A DNA stretch of 64,000 nucleotides from Mycobacterium sp. NS-7484 (GCF_001953975.1 NZ_MBEJ01000110.1:1-64000), one strand, 5' to 3'; positions 19,791 through 28,848 are shown, counted from the stretch's first letter. Translations and numbers: made by a program. Notes: generated by a model not told the origin, from the letters alone.

Positions 19791-20621
19791 TCACTGCGCG
19801 GCCACCACCCCGGTGCCCAGCAGCGCCAACACCACCACGCCGAGCACCACGCGGTACCCCACAAACCAATACATGCTGTGCGACACCAGGAATTTCAGGA
19901 ACCAGGCGATCGCGGCGAAACCAACGACGAAGGCGATCACCGTGGACACCAACAGCTGAGCACCGGTCGCGCTCATCCCCTCGCCGACGGGGTGGAACGC
20001 ATCGGGCAGGGAGAACAGGCCCGAGGCGAAAACCGCCGGGATGGCCAACAGGAAGCCGAACCGGGCGGCGAGCTCGCGCTCCATACCCAAAAAGAGTCCG
20101 GCGCTGATGGTCGCGCCCGAGCGCGACACGCCCGGCACCAGCGCCAGGCACTGGGCCAGGCCGACGATGACACTGTCGCGCCAGGTCAACTGCTCGACGC
20201 GGCGGGTCTGTCGGCCGTAGTACTCGGCCGCGGCGATCACCGCGGAGAACACGATCAACGCCGAGGCCACGAGCCACAGATTGCGTGCGCCACTGCGGAT
20301 TTCGTCCTTGAACAACAGGCCGAACACCCCGATCGGGATGGTGCCGATGATCACCCACCAGCCGAGCCAGTAGTCAGCCGTGCGGTGGGCCGCCACGAAC
20401 AGTCCGTTGAACCAGGCCTTGAGGATGCGGGCGATGTCCTTGGCGAAATAGACCAGGACCGCGAGTTCGGTGCCCAGCTGGGTGACCGCGGTGAAGGAGG
20501 CGCCGGCGTCGTCGGCGAAGAAGACCCGTGAGGTGATCGCAAGATGCCCCGACGAGGAGACCGGGAGAAACTCGGTGAGCCCCTGGACAATCGACAATAC
20601 GACCACTTGCAGCCAGGACAT
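19791..20621 (-). CDS. uppP: Undecaprenyl-diphosphatase UppP (BacA)
   Basis: UppP dephosphorylates undecaprenyl (in mycobacteria decaprenyl) diphosphate, recycling the lipid carrier for peptidoglycan. The 276-residue membrane protein has the two signature motifs: QGLTEFLPVSSSGHL near the N-terminus (catalytic Glu and Ser) and PGVSRSGATI in the middle. At least seven hydrophobic segments follow. ATG 20621 gives the family start (MSWLQVVVLSIVQGLTEFLP); GTG 20639 is less likely. Overexpression of homologues gives bacitracin resistance. Confidence 0.96.
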   Translation of the reverse strand: MSWLQVVVLSIVQGLTEFLPVSSSGHLAITSRVFFADDAGASFTAVTQLGTELAVLVYFAKDIARILKAWFNGLFVAAHRTADYWLGWWVIIGTIPIGVFGLLFKDEIRSGARNLWLVASALIVFSAVIAAAEYYGRQTRRVEQLTWRDSVIVGLAQCLALVPGVSRSGATISAGLFLGMERELAARFGFLLAIPAVFASGLFSLPDAFHPVGEGMSATGAQLLVSTVIAFVVGFAAIAWFLKFLVSHSMYWFVGYRVVLGVVVLALLGTGVVAAQ

Positions 20622-20676
20622 GGCACCGACGTCAGTCACGCCGACGACCGTACCGTGACGATCGCCGGGGACGTCG

Positions 20677-20988
20677 TCAGCGCGTGGCGCGTGAAACCGG
20701 TTGCGCGTCGGCCACCGCGTCCCGCACGGTTGCCGACAAGCTGCGTTCGTCAGACAGGTCGATATCGGTCAGTTTGCGGGAGGCCACGGCGACCACGTCG
20801 TCCTCGACGGGAACCGGACCCGACAGTCGCGGGCGATAGATCTCGATGATCAGTTGCTGACGCTCGATATGGAACGAAAAGCTCCGGCCATCGCCAACCT
20901 GGCCAAACCCACTGGCGTGTACACCAGTGGAAATATCCTCCATAGCAAACTCACGGCTAACCAGTTGTTGGTCTGCGGCGAGGGTCAT
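20677..20988 (-). CDS. Conserved hypothetical protein (Rv2137c position)
   Basis: A 103-residue soluble protein (TLAADQQLVSREFAMEDISTGVHASGFGQ...) with alternating strands (RSFSFHIERQQLIIEIYRP) and a charged C-terminus. No catalytic motif is visible. It occupies the position of Rv2137c, between uppP and divergent lppL. ATG 20988 is used; an internal ATG at 20943 is an alternative. The function is unknown. Confidence 0.65.
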   Translation of the reverse strand: MTLAADQQLVSREFAMEDISTGVHASGFGQVGDGRSFSFHIERQQLIIEIYRPRLSGPVPVEDDVVAVASRKLTDIDLSDERSLSATVRDAVADAQPVSRATR

Positions 20989-21110
20989 GGTCGAACCATA
21001 CCTCGACTTATGCCGTAATGGTTGAAGACGCGACCATTTCTGGCCAACCACCATGCCTAAACTGGATCCCTGCCCGTCACCGACCATTCACATCCGATCG
21101 AGAGCCCACG

Positions 21111-22139
21111 TTGCGCCCAATCTTTGCAGGTCAGCCTGTTCGCGCCGGCGTGATCGCGCTGGCCCTGCTGCTCACCGCGGGGTGCACGTCCAACCCCGCC
21201 GACGCCCCGCCACCCACCATCGAACCGGCTCAGGCCGCAGTATCGCCGCCGGTCACCGTCACCCCCGATGGCCAGATCACACCGCTGGCCGGACGCGCCG
21301 AGAGCGCGGTGTTCGATCCAGCAACAGCCACCCTGGCCGTGCTCTCCCCCGGAGCCGAGGGGCAGTCGACGCTGAGCCTGCTGAGCGGCACGGGACCCAC
21401 CCGGAACGTGACGCTGACCCCGGCGGCCACCGCGATGAGCGTCGACAGCCACGGCGACATCCTGGCCGCCACCCGCGGCGGCTATTTCCGCATCGACATC
21501 GGCGCCGCCAAGACCGACAAGATCGAGGTGGCGGACAACCAGGACGTCGAGTTCACCGCGATCGCGGTACGCGCCGACGGCAGAGTCGTGCTGGGCAGCG
21601 CCGACGGCGCCGTGTACACGCTGGCCGACAATCACACCGTGAGCGCTCGGCTCAAGATCTTCGCCCGGGTGGATTCGCTTGTCACACAAGGTAATACCGC
21701 GGTTGTCCTGGACCGCGGGCAGACCTCGGTGACCGCCGTGGATCCCAGCGGCACCAAGGCCGCGCAGGCACTCCGGGCCGGCGAGGGCGCCACCACGATC
21801 GCCGCCGACGCTCGCGGCCGGGTCCTGGTCGCCGACACTCGCGGCGACGAACTGCTGGTGTTCGGCACCGATCCGTTGATCATGCGGCAGCGCTACCCGG
21901 TGCCCGCCGCCCCGTACGGCCTGGCCGGATCCGCCGAGTTGGCCTGGGTGTCGCAGACCGCGGCCAACACCGTGATTGGTTACGATCTGTCCACCGGCAT
22001 ACCCGTGGAAAAGGTGCGTCATCGAACCGTGCAGCAACCGAACTCCCTGGCCTACGACGACAAGACCGGCACCCTGTACGTGGTGTCCGGCTCGGGAGCC
22101 GGTGTCCAGGTGATCCGCGATGCGGCAGGGCGCCGATGA
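21111..22139 (+). CDS. lppL: Lipoprotein LppL, beta-propeller-like
   Basis: A 342-residue lipoprotein. A TTG start at 21111 gives a signal peptide ending in LALLLTAGC, a lipobox whose Cys would be acylated, so the protein is anchored outside the membrane. The body has repeated strands such as TAIAVRADGRVVLGSADGAVYTLAD, TIAADARGRVLVADTRGDELLVFG and SLAYDDKTGTLYVVSGSGAGV, consistent with a seven-bladed propeller. It matches Rv2138 well as remembered. A TANNNT -10 candidate (taaact, about 21057) lies upstream. Its stop overlaps the DUF5703 start (ATGA), and pyrD follows in the same run. Confidence 0.85.
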   Translation: MRPIFAGQPVRAGVIALALLLTAGCTSNPADAPPPTIEPAQAAVSPPVTVTPDGQITPLAGRAESAVFDPATATLAVLSPGAEGQSTLSLLSGTGPTRNVTLTPAATAMSVDSHGDILAATRGGYFRIDIGAAKTDKIEVADNQDVEFTAIAVRADGRVVLGSADGAVYTLADNHTVSARLKIFARVDSLVTQGNTAVVLDRGQTSVTAVDPSGTKAAQALRAGEGATTIAADARGRVLVADTRGDELLVFGTDPLIMRQRYPVPAAPYGLAGSAELAWVSQTAANTVIGYDLSTGIPVEKVRHRTVQQPNSLAYDDKTGTLYVVSGSGAGVQVIRDAAGRR

Positions 22140-22405
22140 CCACCATCCAGCAAGGCCGCATGCCCCCCGGATGGGACAAGGTCGTCGCCGAGGACCTCTC
22201 GGAGGAATACGACTGGATCCCGCTGCGACTGCCCCCTGATGTCACCAGGATCAGCGCGTCGATCCGCTTGTCCATCGAGGCCGAGTACCGCGGCTGGGAA
22301 CTGACCCGGGTGCGGGCCTACACAGACGGGAGCCGACGGGTGCTGTTGCGCCGCAAGAAAACCGCGTCATCGATGGCGGGCACGCCCCAGGCGCCGTCCC
22401 TGTGA
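22136..22405 (+). CDS. DUF5703 family small protein
   Basis: An 89-residue protein with WDKVVAEDLSEEYDWIPLRLPPDVTRI and YRGWELTRVRAYTDGSRRVLLRRK, the latter typical of the actinobacterial DUF5703 family found just before pyrD. It has no membrane segment or catalytic motif. It overlaps lppL (ATGA) and pyrD (GTGA) by 4 bases each, so all three are translationally coupled. The function is unknown. Confidence 0.75.
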   Translation: MTTIQQGRMPPGWDKVVAEDLSEEYDWIPLRLPPDVTRISASIRLSIEAEYRGWELTRVRAYTDGSRRVLLRRKKTASSMAGTPQAPSL

Positions 22406-23487
22406 TCTACGCGGCGCTGCGGCGGGCACTATTCCTGGTGCCCCCGGAACGGATTCATCTGTGGGTGTTCGCCCTCCTGCGGACCGCCACCGGCCCCGCC
22501 GTCCTGCGGCGCGCCCTGGCGCGTCGGTTGGCCCCGGCCGATCCGGCGCTGGCCAGCACGGTGTTCGGGGTGCGGTTTCCCGGGCCGATGGGGCTGGCCG
22601 CCGGATTCGACAAGGACGGCCGCGGGCTGCAGACCTGGGGCGCGCTCGGCTTCGGCTACGCCGAGGTGGGCACCGTCACCGCGCAGGCACAGCCTGGCAA
22701 CCCCGAACCCCGGCTGTTCCGGCTGCCCGAAGACCACGCGCTGCTCAACCGGATGGGGTTCAACAACGAAGGCGCGGGGGCTCTGGCGATGCGATTGGCC
22801 GAACACACCCCTGACGTCCCGATCGGGGTGAACATCGGCAAGACCAAGGTCACCCGGGCCGAGGATGCGGTCGCCGACTACGCCGAGAGCACCCGACTGG
22901 TGAGCGGGCGGGCCGCCTATGTCGTGGTCAACGTCAGCTCCCCCAACACCCCGGGGCTGCGGGATCTGCAGGCGGTGGAATCGCTGCGGCCGATCCTGGC
23001 CGCGGTGCGGGCCGAGACGACCAAGCCGGTACTGGTCAAGATCGCACCCGACCTCTCGGACGCCGACATCGACGAAATCGCGGACCTGGCAGTGGAATTG
23101 GGCTTGGCCGGAATCGTCGCCACCAACACCACGATCTCGCGGGACGGGCTGACCACCCCCGGCGTCGCCGAGTTGGGCAACGGCGGGATCTCGGGGCGAC
23201 CGGTGGCGCAGCGGTCGCTGCAGGTTCTGCGTCGGTTGTACTCGCGAGTGGGTGACAAACTCGTGTTGATCAGCGTCGGCGGCATCGAGACCGCCGACGA
23301 CGCCTGGGAGCGGATCATCTCCGGAGCCAGCCTGCTGCAGGGCTATACGGGGTTCATCTACGGCGGCGGATTGTGGGCCAAGCAGATTCACGACGGCATC
23401 GCCGAGCGGTTGCATGCCGGCGGGTTCGCCTCACTGGCCGACGCCGTGGGTTCCGCCAACCCGCGAGCAGACGTAAACCCTTACTAA
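22402..23487 (+). CDS. pyrD: Dihydroorotate dehydrogenase (quinone), class 2
   Basis: PyrD oxidises dihydroorotate to orotate in pyrimidine synthesis, passing electrons to the quinone pool from the inner face of the membrane. The 361-residue protein has the class 2 N-terminal membrane-associating helices (YAALRRALFLVPPERIHLWVFALL). It has LAAGFDKDGRG and NRMGFNNEG for FMN and substrate, the catalytic-Ser motif VNVSSPNTPGLRDLQ, and VATNTTISR and SVGGIETADDAWERI for the FMN phosphate. It starts at GTG overlapping the preceding stop. A 17-base inverted repeat begins in its last codons. Confidence 0.97.
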   Translation: MIYAALRRALFLVPPERIHLWVFALLRTATGPAVLRRALARRLAPADPALASTVFGVRFPGPMGLAAGFDKDGRGLQTWGALGFGYAEVGTVTAQAQPGNPEPRLFRLPEDHALLNRMGFNNEGAGALAMRLAEHTPDVPIGVNIGKTKVTRAEDAVADYAESTRLVSGRAAYVVVNVSSPNTPGLRDLQAVESLRPILAAVRAETTKPVLVKIAPDLSDADIDEIADLAVELGLAGIVATNTTISRDGLTTPGVAELGNGGISGRPVAQRSLQVLRRLYSRVGDKLVLISVGGIETADDAWERIISGASLLQGYTGFIYGGGLWAKQIHDGIAERLHAGGFASLADAVGSANPRADVNPY

Positions 23488-23521
23488 AACGCCGGTTTCG
23501 GTACGGGTTTACGTCTGCTCG
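23464..23521. repeat. 17-base perfect inverted repeat at the pyrD 3' end
   Basis: The arms are cgagcagacgtaaaccc (23464-23480) and gggtttacgtctgctcg (23505-23521), with 24 bases between. The left arm encodes the last residues of PyrD before the stop; the right arm ends 9 bases from the stop of the convergent YbhB gene. It could be a bidirectional terminator without a U-tract, or a copy of a dispersed palindromic element. Confidence 0.85.
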
Positions 23522-23529
23522 GCGGAGAA

Positions 23530-24054
23530 CTACTTCTGCTCGTAGGTGCCGTGGATGACGGCGCGGGCAATGGCCTGCCCGAACAGATTGAAGCCGAGGT
23601 AGGCCGGGGTGGCGCCGTCGGGCAGCTCAAGAGACTCGACCGGCAGGGCGTGCACGGCGATGTAGTACCGGTGCGGGCCGTGACCGGCCGGCGGGGCCGC
23701 CCCGATGTAGCGCTTCTGGCTCGCGTCGTTGGCCAGCGTCACCGCGCCGCCGGGCAGCTCACCGCCGTCACCGGCGCCGGCGGGCAGCTCGGTCACCGAG
23801 GCGGGCAGATCGGCCACCGCCCAGTGCCAGAAACCCGAGGCGGTCGGAGCGTCCGGGTCATACACCGTGACGGCGAAACTCTTGGTTTCGGCCGGGAAAC
23901 CCGACCAGCTCAGCTGCGGTGAGACGTCTGAACCGCCGGCCCCCATGATCCCGCTGACCTGGTCGTTGGCCAGCGGCTGCCCGTCGCTGACCGATTCGGA
24001 GGTCAGGGTGAACGTCGGCAGCTTCGGCAGGTTGTCGTACGGAGATGTGCTCAT
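23530..24054 (-). CDS. YbhB/YbcL family (PEBP, Raf kinase inhibitor-like) protein
   Basis: A 174-residue phosphatidylethanolamine-binding-protein-like protein, counterpart of Rv2140c. Family landmarks are SDVSPQLSWSGFPAETKSFAVTVYDPDAPTASGFWHWAV (the CR1-like anion pocket with DPDAP and the WHW), and GHGPHRYYIAVHAL (CR2). The ligand pocket binds phosphate groups in structures of relatives. It has no signal peptide and is probably cytosolic. It lies downstream of the M20 peptidase gene and is convergent with pyrD. Confidence 0.92.
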   Translation of the reverse strand: MSTSPYDNLPKLPTFTLTSESVSDGQPLANDQVSGIMGAGGSDVSPQLSWSGFPAETKSFAVTVYDPDAPTASGFWHWAVADLPASVTELPAGAGDGGELPGGAVTLANDASQKRYIGAAPPAGHGPHRYYIAVHALPVESLELPDGATPAYLGFNLFGQAIARAVIHGTYEQK

Positions 24055-24096
24055 GGTTCCCTCTCGTAGTCAGTTCGTGTAACCAGCTCGTGCAAG

Positions 24097-25431
24097 TCAG
24101 CAGTTCCGCAGAAAGTGTTCCAGAACGCCCGCCCCGAATTGCAGGGCATCCACCGGTACGCGTTCGTCGACCCCGTGGAACAACGCGGCGAAGTCCAGGT
24201 CCGGCGGCAGCCGCAGCGGCGCGAACCCGAAGCAGCGAATCCCCAACCGCTGGAACGACTTCGCATCGGTCCCGCCCGACAGCATGTAGGGCACGGTGCG
24301 GGCCTCGGGGTCCAGCGCCAGGATCGCCGCGTTCATCGCGTCGACCAGGTCCCCGTCGAACGTGGTCTCATAGGACGGCAGATCGCGCTCCCAACTGCGG
24401 GTGACGTCGGGACCGATCAGCGCGTCGACCTCACGCTCGAAGGCTTCCTTGCGGCCCGGCAGCACCCGGCAGTCGATCACCGCCTCCGCCGACGCGGGGA
24501 TCACATTGGCCTTGTAGCCGGCCTTGAGCATCGTCGGATTGGCGGTGTCACGCAGTGTGGCCGACACGATCCGGGCCACGCCGCCGAGTTTGGCGATGGT
24601 GCCGTCGAGGTCCGGGGAGTTCACGTCGAAGTCGTACCCGGTCTCCTCGGCCACCGCGCTGAGGAACTGCTCCACGGCCGGATTGAGCACCAGCGGGAAC
24701 TGATGGCGGCCCAGCCGGTCCACCGCGCCCGCGATCGCCGTCACGGCGTTGTCGTCGTGCACCATCGAACCGTGCCCGGCCCGTCCCCGCGCGGTCAGCC
24801 GCATCCAGGACAGGCCCTTCTCGGCGGTCTCGATCAGGTAGAGCCGACGCTCCCCGCCGTCCTTGCAGGGCACGGTCAGGGAGAACCCGCCCACCTCACC
24901 GATCGCCTCGGTGACGCCCTCGAACAGATCGGGCCGGTTGTCCACCAGCCAGTTGGCCCCGTAGGTGCCGCCGTGTTCCTCGTCGGAGACGAACGCGAAC
25001 AACAGGTCCCGCGGCGGCACGATGCCCGAACGCTTGAAGTGGCGGGCCACCGCGATGGCCATCCCGACCATGTCCTTCATGTCGACCGCGCCGCGGCCCC
25101 AGACATAACCGTCCTTGACCGCGCCGGAGAACGGATGCACGCTCCAGTCGGCCGGCTCGGCCGGGACGACGTCGAGGTGGCCGTGGACCATCAGCGCCCC
25201 GCGCGACGGGTCGGCGCCGGCCAAGCGGGCGAACACATTGCCCCGCCCGGGTGCCCCGGCCTCCACGTATTCGGTCTCGTAACCGACCTCCTGCAGCTGC
25301 TCGGCCACCCAGTGGGCACACTCGGCCTCCCCCTTGGTGGTGGCCGGATCACCGGTGTTGGAGGTGTCGAATCGGATGAGCGCGCTGACGAGATCGACCA
25401 CCTCGTCGGCGCTGGAGGCGGGGACAGTCAC
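24097..25431 (-). CDS. M20 family metallopeptidase (Rv2141c-like dipeptidase)
   Basis: A 444-residue two-zinc peptidase of the M20/ArgE/DapE family. Zinc and catalytic residues are visible in HGHLDVVP (His, Asp), WGRGAVDMKDM (Asp bridging both metals), VSDEEHGG (catalytic Glu and ligand Glu) and, near the C-terminus, SGGTDAKSFQRLGIRCFGFAP. A dimerisation domain lies between. Relatives split dipeptides or N-acyl amino acids; the substrate here is unknown. GTG 25431 is chosen because it gives the conserved TVPASSADEVVDLVSALIRF. Confidence 0.88.
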   Translation of the reverse strand: MTVPASSADEVVDLVSALIRFDTSNTGDPATTKGEAECAHWVAEQLQEVGYETEYVEAGAPGRGNVFARLAGADPSRGALMVHGHLDVVPAEPADWSVHPFSGAVKDGYVWGRGAVDMKDMVGMAIAVARHFKRSGIVPPRDLLFAFVSDEEHGGTYGANWLVDNRPDLFEGVTEAIGEVGGFSLTVPCKDGGERRLYLIETAEKGLSWMRLTARGRAGHGSMVHDDNAVTAIAGAVDRLGRHQFPLVLNPAVEQFLSAVAEETGYDFDVNSPDLDGTIAKLGGVARIVSATLRDTANPTMLKAGYKANVIPASAEAVIDCRVLPGRKEAFEREVDALIGPDVTRSWERDLPSYETTFDGDLVDAMNAAILALDPEARTVPYMLSGGTDAKSFQRLGIRCFGFAPLRLPPDLDFAALFHGVDERVPVDALQFGAGVLEHFLRNC

Positions 25432-25517
25432 AGTCCCATTCGTACCACTGGGACACCGGTTTGGGTCTAGGGCACACAATCCGATAGCCTTAGGCGCCCA
25501 ACCCGCAAGGTTGGCAA

Positions 25518-25603
25518 GTCCGAGTGGCGGAATGGCAGACGCGCTAGCTTGAGGTGCTAGTGCCCTATTAACGGGCGTGGGGGTTCAAGTCCCCCCTCGG
25601 ACA
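25518..25603 (+). tRNA. tRNA-Leu (anticodon GAG)
   Basis: The 86-base gene has acceptor arms GTCCGAG and CTCGGAC (25596-25602) plus discriminator A. The anticodon stem CTAGC/GCTAG encloses TTGAGGT with anticodon GAG, the long variable arm (tgccctattaacgggcgt) is typical of tRNA-Leu, and the T arm GGGGG-TTCAAGT-CCCCC is intact. CCA is not encoded. A possible promoter upstream has TTGGGT (25461) and TAGCCT (25485), 18 bases apart. Confidence 0.95.
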
Positions 25604-25607
25604 CAAT

Positions 25608-26951
25608 TCAAACCGGGATCAATTTCCCGGCCACGGCGGTAACCCAACTCAGTTCTTTGTGGAAGATGTCGCTGTGCGCCCCGGACGGGCCCGCATCGGC
25701 GATCACCACCTCTGACGAGTTCAGGTTCAGGATCTGGCCCGGTTGGAACGGATACTGCGCCCCCTCCTCGCCCAGAACCTGCGTGTCACTGCCGAATGCG
25801 CCCAGTGCGCCCATCGCCCGCCACCGCGCCATCGGATCGTCGAGGCCGGCGGCGTCGTCACCGGCGGTCAACGAGGCCAACGGGTAGAACGTCCCCAGCG
25901 CCCGGTCATGGCTGGAGAAGCAGACCGCCATCGGACCGTCGATCCGGGCCAATCGGCCCGCCAGGGCGCCGTCGCCGTCCCGGAACGGCAGCCCCTTCGT
26001 GAATGTGAACCGGGAGAATGCGCCCTGCAGCAGGGTCACCGATTTCACCGGCGACGGCCGGTGATCGGCGATGCCGTCGAGCGCGAACGACACCAGCCGG
26101 GCACCGAAGCTGTGTCCGATCAGATGGATCCGCAGATCCGGATGAGCACCGGAGAGATCGTCGATCGCGGGGCCCAATCCGGTGCGTCCGACGACGCCGG
26201 CCCGGTTCTTCATTTTCCAGTAGCTGAGCTGACGCAGGACTTCCTTGGCACCGTGCCAGAGCTTGTCGCCCATGTCGCCGAGACCGGCCGCCCCGCCGGT
26301 GCCGTCGGTGAACTGCACGCCGGAATCGGCCAACCGGTCGGCGAACCGGGTGAAGACGTCGACGGGCTCCCGCTGCGCGTCCAGCATGCCCGGCACCTGG
26401 ACCGGCTCGTCCGCCTCGCCGTCGTCGAAACCGGTCTTGGTCGAGGCGTTGAACCGGCGCAACTCGGCGAACATCTCGTGCGCGCGCTGTGCGGTGGGTG
26501 GCTTCTCCAACAGCGCTGCGATGGCGTCCAGATGCGCGCTGCCATCGGGAAACATGTCCTTGAGGTCGGCCAGCTCGGCCGGCCCGAGCGTGGCCGGGCC
26601 GGCCGCGGTCGCGGTACGTTCGGTCAACGCCGCCGCGCCGCCGTCATGTGCGGGTGTGTCCTCGAAGTCCGGGATCGGTTCGTCCCGCCACAGTTGCGAC
26701 GGCCATCGAATCCCGACGAATCCGACCTTCCGGTCACCGTCGAGCTGATCGGCCAGCAGGGCGAACCAGCGGGCATACAACGACTCTGCTGCGGCCTCGT
26801 CGTTGTTCCAGCCGTGGGACAACAGCACCAGGTCGGAGAGTGCGTGGGCGCCGATGCCCTCGCGTATCGCGGCGAGGGTGTCCGTGTCGACGTCGCCATC
26901 GGCGTCGAACACCAGCCGCCACAACGGCCTGCCCTTGATCGTGTCGGTCAT
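25608..26951 (-). CDS. Alpha/beta-hydrolase fold protein without signal peptide
   Basis: A 447-residue hydrolase. The core shows DLVLLSHGWNNDEAAAESLYARWF (oxyanion-side HGW strand), then LRIHLIGHSFGARLVSFAL with nucleophile Ser281 in GHSFGA. Candidate acid Asp residues follow. His candidates are the SHD at VCFSSHDRALGTFYPLA or the C-terminal GAHSDIFHKEL, the latter placed as in typical triads. A 130-residue insert lies between the first strands and the nucleophile. There is no secretion signal. It lies directly next to tRNA-Leu and 25 bases downstream of the subtilase gene, so the two are likely co-transcribed. Esterase or lipase activity is inferred; the substrate is unknown. Confidence 0.75.
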   Translation of the reverse strand: MTDTIKGRPLWRLVFDADGDVDTDTLAAIREGIGAHALSDLVLLSHGWNNDEAAAESLYARWFALLADQLDGDRKVGFVGIRWPSQLWRDEPIPDFEDTPAHDGGAAALTERTATAAGPATLGPAELADLKDMFPDGSAHLDAIAALLEKPPTAQRAHEMFAELRRFNASTKTGFDDGEADEPVQVPGMLDAQREPVDVFTRFADRLADSGVQFTDGTGGAAGLGDMGDKLWHGAKEVLRQLSYWKMKNRAGVVGRTGLGPAIDDLSGAHPDLRIHLIGHSFGARLVSFALDGIADHRPSPVKSVTLLQGAFSRFTFTKGLPFRDGDGALAGRLARIDGPMAVCFSSHDRALGTFYPLASLTAGDDAAGLDDPMARWRAMGALGAFGSDTQVLGEEGAQYPFQPGQILNLNSSEVVIADAGPSGAHSDIFHKELSWVTAVAGKLIPV

Positions 26952-26976
26952 GGTGACTCCTCGGTGCTGTGAATCT

Positions 26977-28848
26977 TCAGACGGATTGCAGGGCCCGCAT
27001 CAGGTCCAGCAGGCCCGCCCCCTGGAACGCCCGGTCGCGACCGAGCGAGGTGGCAGATTCGATGAAGATGCGCTTGATCTCGTCGGGCCGGCCGACCAGT
27101 TCGCGCTGCACCGACAGGAATGCCGCGATCGCCCCGGACACATGCGGCGCGGCCATGCTGGTCCCGGTGGCCTCGATGTAGATCGCCGCGCTCTCCGGCG
27201 GCGCGTCGGTCTGCCGCAGCACATCGCTGCGCATTCGACCGGCCGCGACCGAGGTGATGCGCTCACCGGGAGCCAGCAGGTCGGGCTTGCACCGGCCGTC
27301 ACCGGTGGGGCCCTTGGACGAGAAGTAGGACACCCCGGAGGTATGCGGGGCGTCGCGGTGCGTCGAACCGACGGTGATGGCGCGCTCGGCGTTGCCGGGA
27401 TCGTTGATCGTCATGCCCGCACTGAACTTCGTGACGTCGGTGGTGAACAGCGGGTTGAGCGAGACGTATCCGCTGTTTCCGGCCGCCGCGACCACGACCA
27501 CCCCCGACCGCACGGTCTTGTCGACCTCGATGCACAGCGGGCTCTGCCCGCACGCGAACCACTCCGCGGCGAACTCGTAACCCAGGCTGAGGTTCACGCC
27601 GTGGATGCGCGGCATCCGCTGGCTCGCGGCGTTCACCTCGCGGACATAGGCCAGGGCCCGCATCACCCGACTCACCCGCGCGGCCCGCTCCCCCGGCCCC
27701 AACACCTTCAGACTGACCAACTTGGCCTCGGGTGCCATCCCGGCCAACCGGCTCGGATCGCTGATCGCCCGCTTCTGCAGGATGGGGATATCGCCTTCCG
27801 GCGCACCGACATTGAAGCGCTTCTCGGCCACATAGACGTCGTCGGCCGATTTTCCGACAAGGCCGCCGGCGATGATGCCCGCAACATGCGAGCCGTGTCC
27901 GTCCGCATCCTGCAGTGCACTGGGCGTGAATGCCGCATCACCCCCGGTCACCGTGAAATCGCGATGTAGGTCGCAGACCGAGGGGTCCGTGACGGTGGCC
28001 CGGTCACCGAAATGTGGATGCGTCTCGTCGATCCCGGAATCGACGACGGCCCAGACGATTCCGGACCCGAAGCAGGCGAATGTCCGCTGCGCGGGGACCG
28101 CCTTGACGGTGTTGGACGACGCGTCGATCTGCGGGTGGGCGTCGAAATCCGGCCAGATCCGGTAGACCGCCCGCTCGGGCCACTGCTGCGGCACCGCGTC
28201 CGCCGAGACCATGCCCTCGATCTGGCGGGTGGTCAGCTCACCGACCATGAACTGGTCGGCCACCATCAGCGGGACGTCGGCCCCGCCGACCAGGCGCCAC
28301 AGCTCGCGCACCCGGTCCATCGCCGCCGCAACTCCGCCGGCAAACCGCAGATTGAGTTCGATCATGATCGGCCACAACGTTTCCCGCGCCGTCTCGGCGT
28401 CATCGTCAGGACCCACCACAAACTTCTCCCGCAGTGGCGGCGTGATCACCCCGGCCACCAGCAGGTCGCGGTGCGGTGGCGCGTCGGCCGGAGCCACCGC
28501 CCGGGCCCGCTCCTGCGGCGCCATCGCCCGCTCACAGGCCTGCTCGGCGGCACGGCGGCCGGCGGCCGTCAAGGCCACCGTCGGCTCGGCCCCCGCCGCG
28601 TCCTTCCTCGCGCGTCGTCGGGTCGCCAGCTTGTCGTGCACCAACCGGTCGACGGCCTCGGCGACACTGCGGTGCCACCGCGGCGTCCCGTCCGCGCAGA
28701 GACGATCCTCGGAGTCGAACCGTGAGGCGAACCGGGCGGCCACGGCTTCCAGGATGTTCTGCGGACCGGCGTCGATGTTCTTGGCTGCCAAGTCGGCCAG
28801 GGCGCACTGCGCCCGATCGGTCCAGGCTTCACTGTTTGACGGACTCAC
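26977..28848 (-). CDS. Subtilisin-like serine protease (S8) with putative winged-helix N-terminal domain
   Basis: A 623-residue subtilase. The catalytic triad is Asp270 (VVDSGID), His318 (GHGSHVAG) and Ser564 (GTSMAAPHVSG), with the oxyanion Asn in VVAAAGNSGY. There is no signal peptide and no recognisable inhibitor propeptide. The first 110 or so residues look like a winged helix (LADLAAKNIDAGPQNILEAV, then VDRLVHDKLATRRRAR and VALTAAGRRAAEQ). Residues 130-240 are an uncharacterised linker that could be a regulatory domain. It may act inside the cell or be exported by a non-Sec route. It lies between the hydrolase and astacin-like genes on the same strand, suggesting one functional unit. Confidence 0.88.
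   Translation of the reverse strand: MSPSNSEAWTDRAQCALADLAAKNIDAGPQNILEAVAARFASRFDSEDRLCADGTPRWHRSVAEAVDRLVHDKLATRRRARKDAAGAEPTVALTAAGRRAAEQACERAMAPQERARAVAPADAPPHRDLLVAGVITPPLREKFVVGPDDDAETARETLWPIMIELNLRFAGGVAAAMDRVRELWRLVGGADVPLMVADQFMVGELTTRQIEGMVSADAVPQQWPERAVYRIWPDFDAHPQIDASSNTVKAVPAQRTFACFGSGIVWAVVDSGIDETHPHFGDRATVTDPSVCDLHRDFTVTGGDAAFTPSALQDADGHGSHVAGIIAGGLVGKSADDVYVAEKRFNVGAPEGDIPILQKRAISDPSRLAGMAPEAKLVSLKVLGPGERAARVSRVMRALAYVREVNAASQRMPRIHGVNLSLGYEFAAEWFACGQSPLCIEVDKTVRSGVVVVAAAGNSGYVSLNPLFTTDVTKFSAGMTINDPGNAERAITVGSTHRDAPHTSGVSYFSSKGPTGDGRCKPDLLAPGERITSVAAGRMRSDVLRQTDAPPESAAIYIEATGTSMAAPHVSGAIAAFLSVQRELVGRPDEIKRIFIESATSLGRDRAFQGAGLLDLMRALQSV

Noticed and set aside
25518..25603. Phage or island attachment site at tRNA-Leu
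   Set aside because: No integrase gene and no second copy of the tRNA 3' end were seen by eye in the window.
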